A DNA stretch of 5,450 bases from Treponema sp. GTDB taxonomy: Bacteria; Spirochaetota; Spirochaetia; Treponematales; Breznakiellaceae. The DNA lies in NCBI GenBank assembly GCA_031254385.1, contig JAIRUO010000111.1, forward strand, positions 1 through 5,450. Direction: 5' to 3'. A program made the translations under genes and the position numbers. Below, piece after piece: positions 1-4,513 of the stretch. The notes under the pieces are model-generated. The model did no database searches and had not been told where the DNA came from. It saw only the letters and a program-made list of their open reading frames with translations. Every line of letters begins with the position of its first letter. The first letter of the stretch is position 1.

Positions 1-1
1 G

Positions 2-481
2 CGCGACACTGGTTCTGCCCTGTCGCCTTTCAACGCCTTCCTCTTTTTGCAGGGGCTTGAAACCCTTTCTCTGCGTGTGGAGCGTCATGTGAGTAACGCG
101 CTTAAGGTAGTGGATTTCCTAAAAACTCATCCTCAGGTCGAAAAGGTAAATCACCCCGTTTTGGCTGATCGCCGCGACCATAAGCTCTACGAGCGTTATT
201 TCCCGCGTGGGGCAGGTTCCATTTTCACCTTTGAAATCAAAGGCGATGCTACTCAAGCCAAACGTTTCACGGAAAGCCTTACTCTCTTTTCGCTATTGGT
301 GAACGTAGCAGATGTAAAGTCCCTGGTCGTTCATCCTGCTTCTACAACCCATTCCCAGATGAGCGAAAAAGAATTGCTAGAAGGCGGAATCAAGCCGAAC
401 ACCGTGAGACTTTCGGTCGGCACCGAGCATATTGATGATATACTCGATGATCTTAAGCAGGGATTTGAGGCTGTAAAATAA
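2..481 (+). CDS. metY: O-acetylhomoserine sulfhydrylase (MetY), C-terminal part
   Basis: This is the last 159 codons of a PLP-dependent Cys/Met-metabolism enzyme; the gene begins before the window. The reading frame is open from base 2, through the TTG at 47, to the TAA at 479-481, so no internal start is needed. The visible protein opens with [20 protein letters not shown], a stretch typical of the O-acetylhomoserine (thiol)-lyase branch. It later shows [13 protein letters not shown] (visible residues 107-119) and RLSVGTEHI (136-144), whose arginine binds the substrate carboxylate in this family. Family members are usually about 425-430 residues long, so roughly the N-terminal 60%, including the PLP lysine, lies upstream. 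The known reaction is O-acetylhomoserine plus sulfide to homocysteine and acetate, in the cytoplasm. The adjacent cysK supports a role in direct sulfide assimilation. A cystathionine gamma-synthase or gamma-lyase is less likely given the MetY-type N-terminal stretch. Confidence 0.93.
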   Translation, partial: RDTGSALSPFNAFLFLQGLETLSLRVERHVSNALKVVDFLKTHPQVEKVNHPVLADRRDHKLYERYFPRGAGSIFTFEIKGDATQAKRFTESLTLFSLLVNVADVKSLVVHPASTTHSQMSEKELLEGGIKPNTVRLSVGTEHIDDILDDLKQGFEAVK

Positions 482-486
482 GGAGG
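481..486 (+). promoter_or_regulatory. cysK ribosome binding site overlapping the metY stop
   Basis: A full AGGAGG lies five bases before the cysK ATG at 492, and its first base is the last base of the metY TAA stop codon. This fixes the cysK start. It also suggests that ribosomes finishing metY can re-initiate on cysK, so the two genes share one mRNA. Confidence 0.85.
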
Positions 487-491
487 ACATT

Positions 492-1412
492 ATGGCAAGA
501 GCAGAGAAGATTACAGACCTTATCGGGAATACGCCGCTGGTCAAGATCAACAAAATCAACGAGGGCGGTGCAATAGTATATGTCAAGCTGGAGAGTTTTA
601 ACCCCCTGCACAGCGTCAAGGATCGCATAGCCCTTTCGATGATCGAGGCCGCGGAAAAGGACGGCAAGCTAAAGCCTGGAACCGTTATAATCGAGCCTAC
701 CAGCGGCAACACCGGCATAGGGCTGGCTTATGTGGCTGCGGTCAAAGGCTACAGGATAATCCTAACCATGCCGGAAACGATGAGCATAGAACGCCGCAAA
801 CTGCTCAAGGCCCTGGGCGCGGAACTCGAACTTACCGAGGGGGCCAAGGGCATGAAGGGAGCAATCGCAAAGGCGGAGGAACTTGCCGCTGTCACCCCTA
901 ATTCCTTCATTCCCCAGCAGTTCAACAATCCTGCCAATCCTGAAGTCCATGAAAAGACCACGGGCCCGGAAATCTGGAATGATACTGAAGGCCAGGTTGA
1001 TATTCTTGTCGGCGGCGTGGGAACTGGCGGAACCTTAACCGGCGCAGGCAGATTCCTCAAGGCAAAAAAAGCCTCTGTCAAGGTAATTGCCGTTGAGCCT
1101 GCGGCCTCGCCTGTATTGAGCGGCGGCCAACCCGGCCCCCACAAAATTCAGGGCATTGGCGCGGGCTTCCAGCCTGCAATCTACGATCCGTCGGTTATTG
1201 ACGAAATCTATCAAACCGATGAAGTAAAAGCCGGCGCTGCTGCCAGGCGGCTGGCAAAAGAAGAAGGTATCCTCGTAGGCATCTCCTCCGGTTCCGCCCT
1301 TGAAGCCGGCCTGGTCATTTCCAAGCGCCCGGAAAACAAGGGCAAGACCATTGTGGTGGTTCTGCCCGATACCGGGGAGCGTTATCTGTCAACCTGGCTT
1401 TGGGAGGAGTGA
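492..1412 (+). CDS. cysK: Cysteine synthase A (O-acetylserine sulfhydrylase)
   Basis: A complete 306-residue fold-type II PLP enzyme that makes cysteine from O-acetylserine and sulfide in the cytoplasm. The N-terminal GNTPLVKI motif is at residues 12-19. The PLP lysine is K43 in SVKDR. The substrate-binding loop TSGNTG is at 70-75, the glycine-rich phosphate loop GGVGTGGT at 174-181, and the SSGS segment that contacts the PLP pyridine ring at 265-268. The protein ends in [11 protein letters not shown], a variant of the usual ERYLST C-terminus. The length is normal for bacterial CysK, and no regulatory C-terminal domain as in cystathionine beta-synthase is present. Start choice rests on a perfect AGGAGG and a normal CysK N-terminus. 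It follows metY with a 10-base gap. CysM or a cysteine synthase with other acceptors is possible, but the [19 protein letters not shown] segment is typical of CysK. Confidence 0.96.
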   Translation: MARAEKITDLIGNTPLVKINKINEGGAIVYVKLESFNPLHSVKDRIALSMIEAAEKDGKLKPGTVIIEPTSGNTGIGLAYVAAVKGYRIILTMPETMSIERRKLLKALGAELELTEGAKGMKGAIAKAEELAAVTPNSFIPQQFNNPANPEVHEKTTGPEIWNDTEGQVDILVGGVGTGGTLTGAGRFLKAKKASVKVIAVEPAASPVLSGGQPGPHKIQGIGAGFQPAIYDPSVIDEIYQTDEVKAGAAARRLAKEEGILVGISSGSALEAGLVISKRPENKGKTIVVVLPDTGERYLSTWLWEE

Positions 1413-1426
1413 TTAGGGAAGAAATG

Positions 1427-1457
1427 AACCACGGATAAATCCGCGTAATCCGTGGTT
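1427..1457 (+). terminator. Hairpin terminator between convergent cysK and vapC
   Basis: A perfect 10-base inverted repeat, AACCACGGAT at 1427-1436 and ATCCGTGGTT at 1448-1457, encloses an 11-base loop. It begins 15 bases after the cysK stop. A T-rich tract (TTTCTTT, 1456-1462) follows on the plus strand, as expected for an intrinsic terminator of the metY-cysK operon. On the minus strand the following bases are less T-rich, so termination of the toxin operon there is less certain. The loop and right arm also contain two near-copies of a 9-base unit, AATCCGCGT (1438-1446) and AATCCGTGG (1447-1455), so this may be a dispersed repeat serving as a terminator. Confidence 0.65.
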
Positions 1458-1481
1458 TCTTTGGTATAGTAGAAAGGCTTT

Positions 1482-1883
1482 TTACCAGAGCAACTTTAGG
1501 CCGTATTCTTTATATTGCTCAAATAATTCATCTTTGCTTATCATTATCATTTTTTTTGTTATAGCCTGCCAAATTAACATACGGTCAAAAGGATCTTTAT
1601 GATTCTTTTTTAATGGCAGTTCATGAAACGATATAGTTTCTTTTTCCTGCAAATCTATTATAGTAAAATCCATATCTCTTGCATATTGAGGGAAATTTTT
1701 TATATTAATATTCCCGAATGAAAACTTTTTAATTTTTGCTTTAAGTGCTATTTCCCAAAAGGAAACTGTACTTACACAAATTTCATTGCTTTTATTGGAA
1801 ATTATCTCTTTACCAGTTTTGCTCAAATCATTTGTCTTTAACGTGGCCCAAATAAATGTATGGGTGTCCAATAGATAAATCAT
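1482..1883 (-). CDS. vapC: PIN-domain toxin of a type II toxin-antitoxin system (VapC family)
   Basis: A complete 133-residue PIN-domain protein, the usual length for VapC toxins. PIN toxins are Mg2+-dependent ribonucleases that stop translation by cutting RNA, commonly tRNA or rRNA; the target of this one cannot be read from sequence. The start MIYLLDTHTFIWA carries the first catalytic acid, D6. SFWEIALKAKIKK supplies E44, HKDPFDRMLIWQA supplies D97 and D100, and D118 lies in SKDEL. The quartet of acids is intact, so the toxin is probably active. The HxDPFDR form resembles the PIN subgroup usually paired with Phd-type antitoxins. Its ATG overlaps the antitoxin stop as ATGA at 1880-1883, so translation is probably coupled. 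Base composition is strongly AT-rich (14 G or C in the 60 bases 1681-1740) compared with cysK (41 of 60 in 1081-1140), which suggests horizontal acquisition. Confidence 0.9.
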   Translation of the reverse strand: MIYLLDTHTFIWATLKTNDLSKTGKEIISNKSNEICVSTVSFWEIALKAKIKKFSFGNINIKNFPQYARDMDFTIIDLQEKETISFHELPLKKNHKDPFDRMLIWQAITKKMIMISKDELFEQYKEYGLKLLW

Positions 1884-2113
1884 AATCCCAAAAACTCTTC
1901 CTCGGAGATTTTACCGTTTCCATTTGTCTTAAATGTTGCTTTTCCATCTAAAATACCAATCCTTCTGGGATTGCCTATATCATCAATTGGGACTATCTTG
2001 GCTATCGGTTTTTTTGATTTACCATATAGAATCTTTACAGTTTCCCCGTTTTTCACTTGAACGAGTACATCGGAAAAATGGTTTTTTATATCGGCAACAG
2101 TTAACGCTTTCAT
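1880..2113 (-). CDS. Phd/YefM-type antitoxin partner of the PIN toxin
   Basis: A 77-residue antitoxin-like protein directly upstream of the toxin. MKALTVADIKNHFSDVLVQV is a typical Phd/YefM N-terminus, which in this family forms the dimeric DNA-binding fold. KKPIAKIVPI (residues 34-43) is the conserved strand that follows. The tail from about residue 50 to EEEFLGL is the expected toxin-binding region. The frame is open upstream to an ATG at 2188. I chose the ATG at 2113 because the family N-terminus starts there and because a strong promoter (2120-2148) lies across the extra codons. No ribosome binding site precedes the ATG, and the -10 box ends six bases before it, so the mRNA is probably leaderless or nearly so. 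Such antitoxins normally repress their own promoter, and the palindrome at 2134-2148 is a candidate site. In some schemes the gene would be called vapB; I leave the symbol blank because the fold is Phd-like. Confidence 0.87.
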   Translation of the reverse strand: MKALTVADIKNHFSDVLVQVKNGETVKILYGKSKKPIAKIVPIDDIGNPRRIGILDGKATFKTNGNGKISEEEFLGL

Positions 2114-2119
2114 ATCTTT

Positions 2120-2148
2120 AGTATACATTATTCTTGACAACATGTCAA
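2120..2148 (-). promoter_or_regulatory. Promoter of the toxin-antitoxin operon
   Basis: Read on the minus strand, TTGACA (2148-2143) is a perfect -35 box, followed by a 17-base spacer and TATACT (2125-2120), one mismatch from the TATAAT consensus. The antitoxin ATG begins at 2113, six bases beyond the -10 box, so transcription should start at or within a base or two of the start codon. The -35 box is one arm of the palindrome at 2134-2148, and the -35 box of the divergent promoter lies inside this promoter's spacer. The two promoters are therefore likely to exclude each other. Confidence 0.8.
2134..2148. promoter_or_regulatory. Palindromic candidate operator shared by divergent promoters
   Basis: TTGACA-aca-TGTCAA is a perfect inverted repeat with 6-base arms and a 3-base centre. 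Each arm is at the same time the perfect -35 hexamer of one of two divergent promoters. Its symmetry and position suit a dimeric repressor such as the Phd-type antitoxin encoded alongside, which could control both the toxin-antitoxin operon and the PrsW-like gene. That a protein binds here is inference. The symmetry might also arise simply from two consensus -35 boxes facing each other. Confidence 0.6.
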
Positions 2149-2161
2149 TTATCACTATAAT
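2134..2161 (+). promoter_or_regulatory. Promoter of the PrsW-like protease gene
   Basis: On the plus strand TTGACA (2134-2139), a 16-base spacer and TATAAT (2156-2161) match the sigma-70 consensus at all twelve positions. The ATG of the protease gene is at 2170, eight bases beyond the -10 box, and nothing like a Shine-Dalgarno sequence precedes it. The predicted transcript starts essentially at the ATG and is leaderless. Confidence 0.78.
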
Positions 2162-2169
2162 AGTTATTA

Positions 2170-2784
2170 ATGGGTGGAATTCCCGCATTAATACTTTTAT
2201 TGTTAGTTATCTTGCTGCCAGTCGTACCCCTGTTCGTTTGGTTTCGTATACGGCGTTTTGGGATGCTTCCCTTTTTTTTGGCGCTGGCAGCAGGTGTTTT
2301 TTCAGTCCTAATAGCCATGATGGGGCAGAGCTTTTTTGCGCCACTGGCTGCACCGGACGAGATTGGATTTTTTGTTCTCGGGATAATCCGTATTTCCCTG
2401 GTAGAGGAGTTAAGCCGACTCCTCTGCTTGTTTCTTCTGTTTCGGTTTAGCTTTGCCCGTATTTCTCCCTCTTATGGCGCTCCTTCTGGGCTGGTTGCGG
2501 GCGTTGGCTTTGCGGCAGCGGAAAGCATTTTTTATTCCCTTTCTGATCCGGTCGCTGCTTTATGGCGTATAGTTACAGCCGCCCTGCACGGGGCTTGCGG
2601 CGCAAGGATAGGAACAGCCTTGAGCCTGGGCAGAGAAAAAGCCCCCTCTGCCGTTATCCTGGTTCTGACGGCAATACTTATCCATACCGTGTATAACTTT
2701 TGTCTACTTAATCCCCGCCTTCCTGTCCTGGCTGCCCTGCTTGCCATAGCAGCTTTAGCCTCTTCCTTGATTGAGATGCGCTAG
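2170..2784 (+). CDS. PrsW-family intramembrane protease
   Basis: A 204-residue, very hydrophobic protein with about seven likely membrane segments (roughly 4-24, 33-57, 65-92, 104-124, 132-150, 160-181 and 184-201). It carries the motif series of the PrsW family: EELSR at residues 79-83, GVGFAAAESIFY at 111-122 with E118, R133 and H140 in RIVTAALH, and IHTVYN at 171-176 with H172. PrsW proteins are membrane-embedded proteases; in Bacillus subtilis PrsW makes the first cut in the anti-sigma factor RsiW to release a stress sigma factor. The substrate here is unknown, and no sigma or anti-sigma gene lies in the window. The length is typical of compact PrsW proteins. An in-frame TAG at 2161-2163 rules out an upstream start, so ATG 2170 is the first possible ATG. 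It lacks a ribosome binding site, consistent with leaderless initiation. A CPBP/Abi-type relative is the main alternative assignment. Confidence 0.82.
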   Translation: MGGIPALILLLLVILLPVVPLFVWFRIRRFGMLPFFLALAAGVFSVLIAMMGQSFFAPLAAPDEIGFFVLGIIRISLVEELSRLLCLFLLFRFSFARISPSYGAPSGLVAGVGFAAAESIFYSLSDPVAALWRIVTAALHGACGARIGTALSLGREKAPSAVILVLTAILIHTVYNFCLLNPRLPVLAALLAIAALASSLIEMR

Positions 2785-2795
2785 TGTACTATATT
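2767..2795 (+). promoter_or_regulatory. Weak candidate promoter for rnhA
   Basis: TTGATT (2767-2772) and TATATT (2790-2795) are separated by 17 bases and lie over the end of the protease gene. Each hexamer has mismatches to consensus. If used, transcription would begin close to the rnhA ATG at 2804, which has no visible ribosome binding site. The alternative is that rnhA is read from the upstream protease promoter. Confidence 0.25.
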
Positions 2796-2803
2796 ATTGA
2801 ACC

Positions 2804-3283
2804 ATGATGATTTTTACTGATGGCGGCTGTTCCGGCAATCCCGGGCCTGGGGGCTGGGCTTATGTAATAGTAGACGCCAAAGCTTTTGTAATTTCCTTAA
2901 AACTGGAGGATGCTTTAGGCTATATTATAGAAGAAAATTGCGGCGCAGAGGCAAATACTACCAATAACCGCATGGAACTTCAGGCTGTTATTAATGCCCT
3001 AGAAGCCGTCAAAGCAATGAATAAAGACCGCGTGCCGCTAGAAGTCTTTACAGACTCCCAATATGTCCAAAAAGGCATGAGCCAGTGGATTTTAGACTGG
3101 AAAAACAGAGGCTGGAGGACTTCGGGCAAGGATCCGGTTAAAAATCAGGACCTTTGGCAGCATCTGGACGCACTGGCATCTGGGTTTTCCATTACCTGGC
3201 GCTGGGTAAAAGGCCATGCGGGCAATGTATTTAATGAGCGCTGCGACAGCCTTACCCAAAGGGCAATAAATTCCCTAAAATAA
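2804..3283 (+). CDS. rnhA: Ribonuclease HI
   Basis: A complete 159-residue RNase HI, which removes the RNA strand of RNA-DNA hybrids such as R-loops and replication primers in the cytoplasm. The four metal-binding acids are all visible: D6 in FTDGGCSGNPGPGG, E58 in TTNNRMELQA, D84 in TDSQYV and D148 in NERCDSL. The catalytic histidine is H138 in KGHAG. The basic segment around WKNRGWRTSGKDPVKNQDLW (99-118) matches the substrate-handling region of the Escherichia coli enzyme. Between D6 and E58 there are about 14 more residues than in the E. coli enzyme, placed in the early strands (about 24-48). It lies 19 bases after the protease gene. No clear Shine-Dalgarno precedes the tandem ATG codons at 2804 and 2807, so either could be the start; the first is given. 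Confidence 0.95.
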   Translation: MMIFTDGGCSGNPGPGGWAYVIVDAKAFVISLKLEDALGYIIEENCGAEANTTNNRMELQAVINALEAVKAMNKDRVPLEVFTDSQYVQKGMSQWILDWKNRGWRTSGKDPVKNQDLWQHLDALASGFSITWRWVKGHAGNVFNERCDSLTQRAINSLK

Positions 3284-3308
3284 TTAAATAATATTTTTAT
3301 TTTTGTGC

Positions 3309-3337
3309 TTGTTTTGCTTTTCTTTTAATGTTATACT
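3309..3337 (+). promoter_or_regulatory. Candidate promoter of the lipoprotein-LysM operon
   Basis: TTGTTT (3309-3314), a 17-base spacer and TATACT (3332-3337) lie in the AT-rich gap after rnhA. The predicted start near 3344 gives a leader of about 48 bases before the ATG at 3392. The -10 box is good and the -35 box is moderate. The 108-base gap (3284-3391) contains no other gene-like signal. Confidence 0.5.
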
Positions 3338-3380
3338 GCTGTAACGTAAAGCATAAATTTAAGGTATAAAAATGTGTTAT

Positions 3381-3385
3381 AGGAG
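3381..3385 (+). promoter_or_regulatory. Ribosome binding site that sets the lipoprotein start
   Basis: AGGAG lies six bases before the ATG at 3392. The frame is also open from a TTG at 3386, but that codon directly abuts this site and would be too close to be used, so ATG 3392 is the start. Confidence 0.85.
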
Positions 3386-3391
3386 TTGCCT

Positions 3392-4513
3392 ATGAAAATC
3401 AAATATTTGGGACTTGTTTTTTTTGCCTTGCTGATCATATTTGGGACAATTTCCTGCGGAGGCACACCCGCCCCAGCCGGAGAGCAAGAGTCAACAACGA
3501 CAACAACGACAACGACAACGACAACGACAGATACTGGCCCTGCTGCGCCGGATCAGGCAAGTCTGAATAATCTGAATGCTGCCATCTTGAGAACAGACAA
3601 CGCCAGAAAGCTTGTCATGGATTTTAAGGGCCCTACTTTCTTTCCATCGGATTGGGCAAGCGCAGAAAACATCTATAATAGGGCACAGGGACTGGGCAGG
3701 GCTACTGCCGATGCTGTCAGTCAAGCCATCCCCCTGTATAATCAGGCTGCCACTGCTTATGACGCATTAGCTGAAAAAACCATCCCGGCTTATAAGCAGG
3801 ATTTGGAAGATCAGATAATAGATGCCCGGGACCTAGCCATTAGTGAAGGCGCCCAGTCTCTTGTGCCGGGTTACATCCTGAAAACAGACTCTTTTGCAAT
3901 AGAAGCTCTGGAGCAGTATGAGGCAAAGGATTATTACAAAGCGAATGATACAGGCCTTTATATGCTGGATTCATATAAAGCCATAACCGTTGGGCTTAAG
4001 GCTTATAAACTCCGCATGGACATAGAGGATCTGGGTCTTTATTATTATGATTCCGTCGCTCTGGATGCTGCAGATGAAATTGGCTATTCCGCCCTGGATG
4101 ATTTTGAGAACGGGGATATCGCGTCTGCCTCAAACAAGGCAAACGATGTCCTTGCCCGTTATGAGCAATCTTTTGCCGGGACTATACAAGACTTTGTTAC
4201 AGATATGGGTTTTCTTGCTACTGCTGAACGCTCAAGAGCCCTGGAAGCTAGGGCCGATGTGGCAGTTAAATCGGATTATGATGCTGCTTATGCAATATTT
4301 GTTCGGGGAATCAATGCTCAAAATGACAGGGATTTTGAAACGGCTGCAAGGAATTATAAGCAATCCAGAGATATGTTCTTTGCTGCAAGGGTAAGTGCCC
4401 TAGAAAAACGCCTTATAGCTGAAGAAGCTATCCATGAGGCGGAATTAAGAATAGCAGAAAGTGATGAAGCCGCATACAGGGCAGAATTACTTATCGGAGG
4501 AGGAGTGCAATGA
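3392..4513 (+). CDS. Repeat-rich lipoprotein, LysM-protein partner
   Basis: A 373-residue putative lipoprotein I cannot name. MKIKYLGLVFFALLIIFG is a signal peptide and is followed by T-I-S-C with the lipidated cysteine at C22. The -3 residue T departs from the usual L/V/I, a looseness familiar in spirochaete lipoproteins. Residues 23-52 form a low-complexity linker with 12 consecutive threonines (35-46). The rest is almost all helix and holds about four diverged repeats (near 65-128, 143-198, 208-261 and 283-333), each with a pattern like A-R-x-x-A, a middle helix, then (G/D/K)-D-(Y/I/F)-x-x-A. These resemble TPR-like or DUF4398-like helical repeats. The C-terminus (335-368) is charged and coiled-coil-like. 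The protein probably sits in a membrane facing the periplasm and acts as a scaffold; that role is inferred. The stop overlaps the next gene's start (ATGA, 4510-4513), and both proteins share this repeat type. Confidence 0.82.
   Translation: MKIKYLGLVFFALLIIFGTISCGGTPAPAGEQESTTTTTTTTTTTTDTGPAAPDQASLNNLNAAILRTDNARKLVMDFKGPTFFPSDWASAENIYNRAQGLGRATADAVSQAIPLYNQAATAYDALAEKTIPAYKQDLEDQIIDARDLAISEGAQSLVPGYILKTDSFAIEALEQYEAKDYYKANDTGLYMLDSYKAITVGLKAYKLRMDIEDLGLYYYDSVALDAADEIGYSALDDFENGDIASASNKANDVLARYEQSFAGTIQDFVTDMGFLATAERSRALEARADVAVKSDYDAAYAIFVRGINAQNDRDFETAARNYKQSRDMFFAARVSALEKRLIAEEAIHEAELRIAESDEAAYRAELLIGGGVQ
3494..3529 (+). repeat. ACAACG hexanucleotide repeat encoding poly-threonine
   Basis: Twelve Thr codons alternate ACA and ACG. 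They contain four uninterrupted ACAACG copies plus ACA (3503-3529), and a fifth copy at 3494-3499 offset by one extra ACA. Because the unit is six bases, slippage changes the linker length by two threonines and keeps the frame, so it would tune length rather than switch the gene off. Confidence 0.9.
4496..4505 (+). promoter_or_regulatory. Strong ribosome binding site of the LysM protein gene
   Basis: GGAGGAGGAG inside the last codons of the lipoprotein gene gives a strong Shine-Dalgarno four bases before the ATG at 4510. It encodes the glycines near the lipoprotein C-terminus. With the ATGA overlap it points to coupled translation of the two proteins. Confidence 0.8.

Noticed and set aside
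47..49. TTG at 47 as a gene start
   Set aside because: The frame stays open to base 2 and encodes conserved MetY residues before this codon, so it is an internal leucine of a truncated gene.
377..1144. Minus-strand open frames opposite metY and cysK
   Set aside because: They lie antisense to well-recognised enzymes and show no domain or ribosome binding site; they are shadow frames.
1933..2121. Plus-strand open frame opposite the antitoxin
   Set aside because: It is antisense to the antitoxin gene, with no recognisable motif or translation signal.
1413..2170. Mobile element ends or attachment sites around the toxin-antitoxin cassette
   Set aside because: I saw no direct repeats, transposase fragment or tRNA at either border; only base composition suggests transfer.
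2114..2188. N-terminal extension of the antitoxin to an ATG at 2188 (102 residues)
   Set aside because: The extra 25 residues are hydrophobic and unlike the family, they overlap the protease gene, and a strong promoter with its -10 box lies just before the ATG at 2113.
2142..2450. Plus-strand open frame overlapping the protease gene
   Set aside because: Its start overlaps the promoter and it reads the protease gene in a different frame; the PrsW motifs are in the 2170 frame.
3277..3303. AT-only inverted repeat after rnhA as a terminator
   Set aside because: AAAATAA and TTATTTT can pair over a 13-base loop, but with no G-C pairs the stem would be too weak to call.
3386..3391. TTG at 3386 as the lipoprotein start
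   Set aside because: It directly abuts the AGGAG ribosome binding site, leaving no spacer; ATG 3392 has a six-base spacer and begins a normal signal peptide.
4047..4394. Alternative-frame open reading frame inside the lipoprotein gene
   Set aside because: The lipoprotein frame has the signal peptide, repeats and translation signals; this one has none.
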